Origin: BCD1 sp965230565
GTDB taxonomy: Bacteria; Bacteroidota; Bacteroidia; Chitinophagales; Saprospiraceae
Reading direction: 5' to 3'
DNA length: 64,000 nt
Assembly (NCBI GenBank): GCA_965230565.1
Contig: CBDDLH010000016.1
Coordinates: forward strand, 496,001 to 560,000
The position numbers and the translations under genes were made by a program. This document shows positions 8,756 through 15,699 of this stretch, piece after piece. Under the pieces are notes generated by a model. The model was not told the origin of the DNA, made no database searches, and saw nothing but the letters and a program-made list of their open reading frames with translations. The number at the start of each line of letters is the position of its first letter. Position 1 is the stretch's first letter.

Positions 8756-10165
8756 ATGGCTTACGATTTTTTTATAAACTTAGGATATTTAGTTGGAGCG
8801 ATCGCATTCGTATGGGGTCTCCGGCTACTCAGTTCTCCTGATACTGCAAGACGGGGGAACATATTGGCAGGTATCGGTATGGGGTTAGCGATCCTGTCTG
8901 CGCTCTTTACTCGTGAAATTGCTGCTCCAAGCAATAATTACGCTTGGATTCTTGGCGGAATGGTTGTTGGTGGTGTAGTCGGCGGATTTGCTGCCAAGAA
9001 AGTAAAAATGACTGACATGCCACAGATGGTATCCATCTTCAACGGTTTAGGTGGTGCCTGTGCGGTGTTGTTGGCTTCAGTCGAATTATTCTTAATGTAC
9101 AAAGGAACCACTGCTCCAGCAAGTAATGGCCAGTTAGGAATCATCCTGGGAACTGTACTCATTGGTGGTATTACCTTTACCGGTAGTATGCTGGCTTACG
9201 CAAAACTACAAGGTTTAATATGGGATAATACTTTGGTGCTTCCTAAGCACAACCTGATCAACAACATCCTTTTGGTTGGTTTGTTGGCCTTTGCGGTTTA
9301 CCTGTTCATCCTTGGTTCTGCAGCGGGTACTACTCTTGGAATACTTTTCCTGGCCCTTGCACTTATCTATGGTGCCTCTTTTGTTATCCCTATCGGGGGT
9401 GCTGACATGCCGGTGGTAATTTCCTTATTGAATAGTTTCTCCGGTTTATCTGCAGCTGCGGCAGGTCTGATCTATGGCAACAATATGATGCTCGTTGGAG
9501 GTATCCTTGTAGGTGCTTCCGGTACCATCCTTACTGTTTTGATGTGTGAAGCGATGAATCGTTCTCTGCTCAATGTACTGATCGGAGGTTTTGGTGGTGG
9601 CGCGGCCAGTTCAAAAGGTGCCGATGGCGAACAAATTGCCAAAGAGGTTTCCCTTTCTGACGCTGCTATTCAGTTATTCTACTCTCAGTCGGTGGTTGTT
9701 ATTCCCGGATATGGATTAGCGGTTGCACAAGCCCAGAAAGTAGTAAAAGAAGTAGATGATCTGCTAACCGCTAATGGCGTCGAGGTAAAATATGGAATTC
9801 ACCCGGTGGCAGGACGTATGCCTGGTCACATGAATGTATTACTTGCCGAAGCCGATGTACCTTATGACAAACTGCTTGATCTGGATGACGCGAATAATGC
9901 ATTGAAAAGTGCAGATTTCGCCATCATCGTAGGAGCCAATGACGTTGTTAACCCTGCGGCCCTTGATGATCCGGGTAGTCCGATTTACGGAATGCCTGTA
10001 TTGGAAGTATGGAACGCTAAACACGTGATCGTACTTAAGCGTAGTATGAATCCTGGTTATGCAGGAATTCAGAATCCACTATTCTTCCACGATAAGAACA
10101 GAATGTTATTCGGAGATGCAAAAGATACCATGACAAAACTTGCATCTGAATTAAAAGGAATGTAG
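8756..10165 (+). CDS. pntB: NAD(P)+ transhydrogenase subunit beta
   Basis: At 469 residues this is a full-length beta subunit: about eight to nine membrane helices over residues 1-265, then a cytoplasmic NADP(H)-binding domain III. In domain III the motif VVIPGYGLAVAQAQ, the segment HPVAGRMPGHMNVLLAEA and GANDVVNPAA are visible. Together with pntAA and pntAB it forms the proton-driven enzyme that supplies NADPH. A strong hairpin terminator follows 19 bases after the stop, closing the three-gene operon and separating it from ypdA. Confidence 0.97.
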   Translation: MAYDFFINLGYLVGAIAFVWGLRLLSSPDTARRGNILAGIGMGLAILSALFTREIAAPSNNYAWILGGMVVGGVVGGFAAKKVKMTDMPQMVSIFNGLGGACAVLLASVELFLMYKGTTAPASNGQLGIILGTVLIGGITFTGSMLAYAKLQGLIWDNTLVLPKHNLINNILLVGLLAFAVYLFILGSAAGTTLGILFLALALIYGASFVIPIGGADMPVVISLLNSFSGLSAAAAGLIYGNNMMLVGGILVGASGTILTVLMCEAMNRSLLNVLIGGFGGGAASSKGADGEQIAKEVSLSDAAIQLFYSQSVVVIPGYGLAVAQAQKVVKEVDDLLTANGVEVKYGIHPVAGRMPGHMNVLLAEADVPYDKLLDLDDANNALKSADFAIIVGANDVVNPAALDDPGSPIYGMPVLEVWNAKHVIVLKRSMNPGYAGIQNPLFFHDKNRMLFGDAKDTMTKLASELKGM

Positions 10166-10184
10166 TTTAAATAAACATTTCACT

Positions 10185-10229
10185 AAAATGGCAGTTAATT
10201 CAAATGTAATTAGCTGCCATTTTCTTTTA
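10185..10229 (+). terminator. Rho-independent terminator after pntB
   Basis: The arm at 10185-10200 (AAAATGGCAGTTAATT) pairs with 10208-10223 (AATTAGCTGCCATTTT) over 16 bp with one G-U wobble and a 7-base loop, followed by CTTTTATT. It marks the end of the pnt operon. Confidence 0.85.
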
Positions 10230-10251
10230 TTCTATTTTAGAAAAAACTGAT

Positions 10252-11223
10252 ATGAAAAAAGGAACTTACGATCTGATAATCATTGGTGCCGGTCCTATTG
10301 GCCTGGCCTGTGGTATTGAGGCTGAAAAAGCAGGATTAGATTATACCATCATTGAAAAAGGATGCCTGGTGAATGCTTTGTACAACTACCCTAAAAACAT
10401 GACCTTTTTCTCCACTTCAGAATTGCTGGAAATCGGTAATGTTCCTTTTATTTCACACGGACATAAACCAACGAGGTCAGAAGCACTGGAATACTACCGA
10501 AGGGTCTCAGACCATTGGTCTTTGAAACTCAATTTATACGAAAATGTTACCAGTATAAACACTGCTGATAATTTATTTGAGGTTCACACTTCCAAACAAA
10601 TCCACCAGGCAGGAAATATTATTATCGCCACAGGATTTTACGGATTACCTAATCTAATGGGCGTCGAAGGAGAGGATCTGCCAAAAGTAAAGCATTATTA
10701 TGACGAGCCCCATCCCTATTTCCGTCAGAAAGTTGTAGTTGTTGGTTCATCCAACTCTGCTGTGGATGTAGCCCTTGAAACATATCGCAAGGGAGCTGAG
10801 GTCACTATGATTGTAAGAGAAAACGCCATTGGCAGGAGAGTAAAATATTGGGTAAAACCTGATATAGAGAACAGGATAAAAGAAGGAAGTATCAAAGCTT
10901 ATTTTAACACAACTATCAAAAAGATTACTCCAGAAACGGTTGAAATTCAAACTCCTGATGGAGAAAAAGTATTGGAAAACGATTTCGTCCTGGCCATGAC
11001 AGGATATGTGCCCGACTTTTCATTTCTACAATCCATAGGCATTGAATGTAATAATGACGATCTACAACCAGTTCATGATCCGGAGACCTTTGAGACAAAT
11101 ATACCCGGGATATATCTGGCAGGAGTAGTTTGCGGAGGTATGAATACCAATAGCCTTTTCATTGAAAATTCGCGGTATCATGCCGTGAATATCATCAAAG
11201 ATATTACCGAAAAAAAAGGCTAA
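10252..11223 (+). CDS. ypdA: YpdA-family bacillithiol disulfide reductase (FAD/NADPH)
   Basis: This 323-residue flavoprotein has an FAD-binding motif IIGAGPIG (residues 10-17) and a second dinucleotide motif VVVGSSNSAVDVA (about 164-176) followed by the arginine-rich NADPH patch. Length and the lack of a CxxC redox pair match YpdA rather than thioredoxin reductase. YpdA reduces bacillithiol disulfide (BSSB) with NADPH in the cytoplasm. In Bacillota the functional Cys lies inside the first motif (GGGPCG); here that position is Ile16 and a Cys occurs at residue 20. It follows the transhydrogenase operon, a source of NADPH, but after a terminator. Confidence 0.85.
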   Translation: MKKGTYDLIIIGAGPIGLACGIEAEKAGLDYTIIEKGCLVNALYNYPKNMTFFSTSELLEIGNVPFISHGHKPTRSEALEYYRRVSDHWSLKLNLYENVTSINTADNLFEVHTSKQIHQAGNIIIATGFYGLPNLMGVEGEDLPKVKHYYDEPHPYFRQKVVVVGSSNSAVDVALETYRKGAEVTMIVRENAIGRRVKYWVKPDIENRIKEGSIKAYFNTTIKKITPETVEIQTPDGEKVLENDFVLAMTGYVPDFSFLQSIGIECNNDDLQPVHDPETFETNIPGIYLAGVVCGGMNTNSLFIENSRYHAVNIIKDITEKKG

Positions 11224-11226
11224 GAC

Positions 11227-12165
11227 TTACTTGCAGGAATTTCCATCTATGGAATATTCACCTTCGCTGCCTTCCTTAATTTCTACAGCAAGGATTCTCT
11301 TCATTGAAGCAAAAACTTCTTCAATGGTAGTACCTTTACCAAAATTTGAAGTGAATTTACAATCGGAAATTTGATCATCGAGTTTAACGGAAACCTGAAA
11401 TCTGCGTTCTAATAATAAAACGACTTCGCTCAGAGCAAGATCCTTAAACTTTAACTCCCCTGTCCTCCAGGCCTGAGCATTGGTAAAAGGAGCAGGTTTT
11501 TTCTCGAGTTTTACACCGTGCTCATAAACGCCCTTTTCATTAGCCGTCAGTATCAGGGAATTTTTGGATTGGTTGACATTAAGTGCGACCTTTCCTGTTT
11601 CAACTTCAACTTCTGTGAAGGATTCGCCAGGATAGGCTCTGAGGTTAAACGAGGTTCCTAACACTTTTACGGATGCCTCCTTTGTTTCAATGACAAATGG
11701 TTTTTCAGGATTATGGGCAACGTCAAAGTAAGCTTCTCCGGAAAGCATGACCTTTCTGGAATTGCCTTTGAAATCTTCAGGATAACTAAGGCTACTATTT
11801 CCATTAAGGGTCACAAGGGTTCCATCCGCAAGGAAAATCTCTTTTTGTTGTTCCTGTTGCGTGATTTCATTTAGTGTGGGACTGTAAACAAAGGTTTTCC
11901 AGGTAAATCCAATAGCCAGAACCAAAGCGATGGCAGCAGCTATTTGCAACCAAACTCTTCGATTGGTATTCATAGACACAACCTTAGTTTCTTCTGAGGA
12001 ATTTTTTATTCTATCCTTTAATCTGGAGAGTCCTTGTTCCACATCTGGTTTATAGCTGGATTTATAGCTTCCACTCAAATCCCAAAGGGATTCAACGTCT
12101 TTTGAAGGTATATCCTTATTACCTTCAATCCAGCTCCGGAGGTTTTTATGTTTGTTTTTACTCAT
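11227..12165 (-). CDS. FecR-family anti-sigma factor / signal transducer
   Basis: This 312-residue protein has a cytoplasmic N-terminal segment (about 1-70), one membrane helix (71-90), a periplasmic FecR domain (about 105-200; core DGTLVTLNGNSSLSYP and LSGEAYFDVAHNPEKPF) and a C-terminal DUF4974/STN-like domain (about 243-310). Family role: hold or activate the partner ECF sigma factor in response to a TonB-dependent outer-membrane receptor. It lies 105 bases downstream of the sigma gene in the same direction, but no SusC/FecA-like receptor is next to it. It ends three bases from the convergent ypdA stop. Confidence 0.93.
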   Translation of the reverse strand: MSKNKHKNLRSWIEGNKDIPSKDVESLWDLSGSYKSSYKPDVEQGLSRLKDRIKNSSEETKVVSMNTNRRVWLQIAAAIALVLAIGFTWKTFVYSPTLNEITQQEQQKEIFLADGTLVTLNGNSSLSYPEDFKGNSRKVMLSGEAYFDVAHNPEKPFVIETKEASVKVLGTSFNLRAYPGESFTEVEVETGKVALNVNQSKNSLILTANEKGVYEHGVKLEKKPAPFTNAQAWRTGELKFKDLALSEVVLLLERRFQVSVKLDDQISDCKFTSNFGKGTTIEEVFASMKRILAVEIKEGSEGEYSIDGNSCK

Positions 12166-12193
12166 AATAGGCTTTCAAAAAACAAATTCAATT

Positions 12194-12233
12194 TTGGTGT
12201 TATTTTCCCTGTTTTCACTTAACCCGACACCAA
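12194..12233. repeat. 7-bp inverted repeat between sigma and anti-sigma genes
   Basis: TTGGTGT (12194-12200) and ACACCAA (12227-12233) form an inverted repeat with a 26-base spacer in the 105-bp sigma-to-fecR gap. The gap is longer than usual for this gene pair. The repeat could be an operator or mRNA structure; it is short enough to be chance. Confidence 0.3.
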
Positions 12234-12270
12234 TTTAACGGTATACCCCTATTCGCAGAAACTATTTTTA

Positions 12271-12894
12271 TCAAAACGGAATATAGCCGACAAATAAGGC
12301 TACCAACACAAGGAAATCAAGGGCTTTGCGCAAATGTTTAAGCGCCTTGGATATTTGATTTTCTACCGTTTTTACAGAAATGTTCAATTCCTCTGCAATT
12401 TCTTTGTAGGATTTTTCTTCAAACCGGCTCAGCACAAAAACCATTCTACATCTTTCGGGTAACTCATCGATAGCCTCATCAATTTTTTGCTGAAGCTCTT
12501 TTCCTTCCATAGCCTCTGTCACTGCAGTGTGCCTGCTTGCCGGTTCGGGAGCTTTTTCAACGTCAATAGTCTTGATTCGCTGATCCCTAATATAATTCAA
12601 AGTCTTATTGACTGCTGCTCTTCTGAGATATGCCCTGAATGAAGTATTGATCTGGAGTTTGTACCTCTTGCGCCACAATTCAAAAAACACCTCCTGAACC
12701 AAATCTTCAACGACTTCCGGTCTGGGTAAAACCCTGTAAACTGCCCCACACAAATAGTCATAGTGTTCCCTGAAGAGGAATTCAACGGCACGTTCATCAT
12801 CCGCCCTTAATAACGATATCAATTCTGCATCAGTCAATACCAGTCCTTTTGTTGTTTCGATTTCGACCTGCCAAAAATATATTTTATCAATCAA
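12271..12894 (-). CDS. ECF RNA polymerase sigma factor, FecI-like, non-ATG start
   Basis: This protein of about 207 residues has a sigma-70 region 2 (about 40-80, with EDLVQEVFFELWRKR) and region 4 helix-turn-helix (about 144-190, with YKEIAEELNISVKTVENQI). It ends in a hydrophobic tail (LDFLVLVALFVGYIPF), a feature I recall from other Bacteroidota FecI-like factors. No ATG exists before the conserved part: the frame is closed by TGA seven codons upstream, so the start must be TTG at 12894 or the later TTG at 12837. It pairs with the FecR protein downstream; regulon unknown. Confidence 0.9.
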   Translation of the reverse strand: MIDKIYFWQVEIETTKGLVLTDAELISLLRADDERAVEFLFREHYDYLCGAVYRVLPRPEVVEDLVQEVFFELWRKRYKLQINTSFRAYLRRAAVNKTLNYIRDQRIKTIDVEKAPEPASRHTAVTEAMEGKELQQKIDEAIDELPERCRMVFVLSRFEEKSYKEIAEELNISVKTVENQISKALKHLRKALDFLVLVALFVGYIPF

Positions 12895-13170
12895 TAAATG
12901 AAATGAAGCTCAGATTTAATAAATATTCCATCTCAACCCTTTTCGTTTTTTCAGCTTGATGTATCACATTCTATGCAGTGGACTTCCCATTTAGTTTAAT
13001 ATTTTTTATCTTTAGAAATCTTTACAATTGACTAATCCCTTTGTCTTTGGGCCCCTTTCAATTAAATAGATCTCCCCTGCCCGACATTAGAATTTTACAG
13101 GACATTATACAGCGATGTAAAACACGACTTAATGGACTGCTTGATCACCTAATTAACACAACACTGAAAA

Positions 13171-14307
13171 ATGAAGGCGACATCCTTACTTTGCAACGAT
13201 ACAGAAGAACTCCGGGAAAAACTTGCCAGAGTCATTTTGGAAGGATTCACTCCTACCCTGGCGATTGTTTTTTCTTCCATTAACCAGGACATTGCTGCCA
13301 TTCAGGCCATTTTTTCCGAAAACGAAATCGACCTGATCGGTTGTACTACAGCCGGTGAAATAGTTGACGAAAGCCTGTTCGAAGAAAGCATTGCCGTATT
13401 ACTCTTTGACATCAACAAAAATTATTTCACGATATTTCATAAACCCTATGAATATCCGGATGTCGAAAAGGTTGCCTCTGAAATTGGAAAAGAGTCCAAA
13501 AAACATTTCGACAATCCTGGCCTTATTGTCCTTGCAAGCGGTTTAGCGATTAATGCAGAAAAAATGATTTCAGGTTTTAGAAAATCCCTGGAAGGAAATG
13601 TTCCCATTTATGGAGGACTTGCCGGAGATGATCTGAGAATGCAAAAAACTTATGTCTTTGGGTCAAAAGACTTATCTAAACAAGGTATTTGCAGCCTGAT
13701 AATAGACACAGATAAAGTATCCATAAAAGGACTGGCTACCAGTGGCTGGGAAGCTGTTGGAATAGAAAACACTGTTACTGAGGCCGTTGGAAATAAGGTG
13801 CTTGCCATTAATGGGGAAAAAGCTTTTACTGTTTTTAGCCGGTATTTCGGTTTTTCATTGGATGGCGACTCCGACCAGGATAAATTGATCACGCTTCAAA
13901 CCAATTACCCTTTCCAGTTTATTCGAGAAGAAGGTTACAAAGTTTTACGATCTCCTCTTCTGGTAGATATTGATGAAGGCAGTATCACCATAGCCGGTAG
14001 TGTAAAAAAAGGAGATAAATTCAAGTTTTCCTATTCACCGGGATTTGACGTAATTGAACAAACCATCAACGAATTTGGATCTTTCAAAAACCAGGTGGAA
14101 GAAGCTGATGGTATAATATTGTTTTCTTGTAAAGGACGCCACGGAGCCTTTGGACCTCTGTTGGAAAAAGAAATAAAAGGAATTCATCATTTCTGGCAAA
14201 GGCCACTGATCGGTTTTTTATCTTATGGGGAAATTGGTGATCTGGGAAACGGCGTTTGTGAATTTCATAATGAGACCTGCTCCCTGGTTATCCTAAAAGA
14301 GAAGTAA
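13171..14307 (+). CDS. FIST domain sensory protein
   Basis: This 378-residue protein has no signal peptide or membrane helix. It contains the N-terminal FIST domain (about 25-210; core LIGCTTAGEI and PIYGGLAGDD) and a FIST_C domain (about 215-370; FSCKGRHGAFG and PLIGFLSYGEIG). FIST modules are proposed small-ligand sensors in signal transduction. The following kinase begins two bases after the stop, so the pair probably forms a split cytoplasmic sensor-kinase system in which FIST is the input. Ligand unknown. A weak -7 box TATCTTTA lies at 13007-13014, and the 276-bp gap to the sigma gene has no other gene. Confidence 0.92.
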   Translation: MKATSLLCNDTEELREKLARVILEGFTPTLAIVFSSINQDIAAIQAIFSENEIDLIGCTTAGEIVDESLFEESIAVLLFDINKNYFTIFHKPYEYPDVEKVASEIGKESKKHFDNPGLIVLASGLAINAEKMISGFRKSLEGNVPIYGGLAGDDLRMQKTYVFGSKDLSKQGICSLIIDTDKVSIKGLATSGWEAVGIENTVTEAVGNKVLAINGEKAFTVFSRYFGFSLDGDSDQDKLITLQTNYPFQFIREEGYKVLRSPLLVDIDEGSITIAGSVKKGDKFKFSYSPGFDVIEQTINEFGSFKNQVEEADGIILFSCKGRHGAFGPLLEKEIKGIHHFWQRPLIGFLSYGEIGDLGNGVCEFHNETCSLVILKEK

Positions 14308-14309
14308 TT

Positions 14310-15359
14310 ATGAATCCTTCTTTGGCAAACCTAAAATCACTGGTTCAATCCAGCCTAACCATTTCCAATAAAGAAAAGGGAGAGATTTTATTTGCCATGG
14401 AAAAGCTTGAAAAGGAAATCGAGGAAAAGGAATTCATAATGAGACGCTTGAAAAAGGATAAATCCATTATTGTTAATATCCTTCAAACGACTATCTCGGA
14501 TCTGGAAAAAAGTAAAGAAAAAATAGAAGAATCCAATATCGAATTAAGAAAACATCAACGGGAACTTAAGCAGAAGAAAAAAATTATTGAAAAAAATTCT
14601 CAGATACTCAAGGACAACCTCAAAAAACTGGAGCAATCTTACAATGAGCTTGAGGATTTTACACACATCGCTTCTCATGATCTAAAAAGTCCATTGAGAA
14701 GTATTTCAGGCTTTGCTTATTTACTCCAAAAAAAATACCGTAACGAGATCGATGAAGAAGCCGATAAATACCTGGATTTTATCGTTTCCGCCTCAGGACA
14801 CATGCATGAAGTTATTGAGGCTTTGTTAAAATATTCAAAAGTAGGTAAAGGCCAGGGGCAATTTAGAGAAGTCAACCTGAATAAAATCCTGGAAGTTACC
14901 CTTGACAATTTGTCAAAAGAAATTGAAGAAAACCAAGCCAAAATCTATGCCAGCAGCCTTCCTTCCATTCTTGGAGATAAAATAAGCCTGGTTCAGTTAT
15001 TTCAAAATTTGATTGCCAATGCCATCAAATTTAAATCAGAAGAAAACCCTGTCATAAAAATAGCATGCCAACAGCACCAAAATCAATGGCAATTTAAAGT
15101 CATGGACAACGGAATCGGGATGGACGAACATTTTAACGACAAGGTTTTTATTCCATTTCAACGACTTGAAGAAGAAAAACGTCCTGGACTGGGATTGGGC
15201 CTGGCCATATGCAAAAAAGTTATTGTTGTTCATGGAGGATCGATCCACTTTGAAAATAACCCAGAAGGTGGTACCACATTTATTTTCTACCTTCCTGTTT
15301 CACCATCTCAACTTAAAAATGCCGATATGGAAGTTTCGGATTCTTCTCTAAAAAAATAA
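14310..15359 (+). CDS. Soluble sensor histidine kinase with long coiled-coil N-terminus
   Basis: This 349-residue kinase has no membrane segment. Residues about 25-115 form a charged coiled coil, then a HisKA domain carries the phospho-acceptor in FTHIASHDLKSPLRS (His123). The HATPase domain shows an N-box (NLIANAIKFK, about 232-241), a G1 box (DNGIGMDE) and a G2 box (GLGLGLAICKK). It is translationally coupled to the FIST gene (2-base gap), suggesting that FIST binds the coiled coil to control kinase activity. No response regulator is adjacent, so the partner is elsewhere or phosphotransfer is branched. Confidence 0.92.
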   Translation: MNPSLANLKSLVQSSLTISNKEKGEILFAMEKLEKEIEEKEFIMRRLKKDKSIIVNILQTTISDLEKSKEKIEESNIELRKHQRELKQKKKIIEKNSQILKDNLKKLEQSYNELEDFTHIASHDLKSPLRSISGFAYLLQKKYRNEIDEEADKYLDFIVSASGHMHEVIEALLKYSKVGKGQGQFREVNLNKILEVTLDNLSKEIEENQAKIYASSLPSILGDKISLVQLFQNLIANAIKFKSEENPVIKIACQQHQNQWQFKVMDNGIGMDEHFNDKVFIPFQRLEEEKRPGLGLGLAICKKVIVVHGGSIHFENNPEGGTTFIFYLPVSPSQLKNADMEVSDSSLKK

Positions 15360-15379
15360 AAACAGGCCTTTCCACAATT

Positions 15380-15412
15380 CCCACTTTCTAACCGATATCC
15401 CCCACTTTCTAA
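15380..15412 (+). repeat. Two 12-bp direct repeats at 21-bp period
   Basis: CCCACTTTCTAA occurs exactly at 15380-15391 and again at 15401-15412. The start-to-start distance of 21 bp places both on the same face of the helix, the geometry used by LytTR and other tandem-binding regulators. They lie about 50-80 bp upstream of the TATATTTG box at 15463. Confidence 0.6.
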
Positions 15413-15428
15413 ATGGTTAAAGCCACAA

Positions 15429-15449
15429 TCTAATTTACCAAAAATTAGA
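15429..15449. repeat. 8-bp inverted repeat next to promoter box
   Basis: TCTAATTT (15429-15436) and AAATTAGA (15442-15449) form a perfect 8-bp palindrome with a 5-base spacer. It covers the place where a -33 element for the box at 15463 would be, so it could be an operator. Confidence 0.5.
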
Positions 15450-15462
15450 CGCCGGTAGCATT

Positions 15463-15470
15463 TATATTTG
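15463..15470 (+). promoter_or_regulatory. -7 box TATATTTG
   Basis: Exact match to TAnnTTTG. No TTG is seen 19-21 bases upstream; the palindrome occupies that place, which could mean activator dependence. A transcript from here would begin near 15477 and meet the terminator at 15502-15549. Confidence 0.45.
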
Positions 15471-15476
15471 TATCGT

Positions 15477-15549
15477 GTAGTTTTCTCATAGTATGTTATT
15501 TGCTCCTACATCCGATTTTGCCTCCCCAGGTGTAGGAGCCTTTTTTTTG
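15477..15549 (+). ncRNA. Candidate short RNA or leader with C-rich loop
   Basis: Between the -7 box at 15463 and the terminator there is room for a transcript of about 70 bases. It would consist of an AU-rich 5' part and a hairpin whose 20-base loop contains the unpaired run CCTCCCC, the type of C-rich loop with which some small RNAs pair to ribosome-binding regions. It may equally be an attenuator leader for porU2 or simply the terminator of the FIST-kinase operon. No known RNA family is recognised. Confidence 0.35.
15502..15549 (+). terminator. Rho-independent terminator upstream of porU2
   Basis: GCTCCTACA (15502-15510) pairs with TGTAGGAGC (15531-15539), closing a 20-base loop, and is followed by C and eight T. 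A strong intrinsic terminator, placed after the FIST-kinase operon and before porU2. Confidence 0.85.
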
Positions 15550-15647
15550 CCCATAATTGTCTTACTCGAACGCTTTTAGCCTGCTTTGACCAACCATCAT
15601 GCCCTCCAGAAAAGCTTTTCTCTACGACATTTTAACAAGTTCTCCTT

Positions 15648-15675
15648 TTTGAAAAGTCTTTTTCAACTATTTTTG
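15648..15675 (+). promoter_or_regulatory. Candidate promoter for porU2
   Basis: TATTTTTG (15668-15675) matches TAnnTTTG and TTTG stands at 15648-15651; the 16-base spacing is shorter than the usual 19-21. Transcription would begin near 15682, which fits translation from the ATG at 15700 and not from any earlier codon. Confidence 0.35.
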
Positions 15676-15699
15676 CAAAACACTAACAAAAATTTGTTG

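Noticed and set aside
12895..12960. Promoter TTG-N15-TAAATCTG for the sigma gene
   Set aside because: One mismatch in the -7 box and spacing four bases too short; not better than chance in AT-rich DNA.
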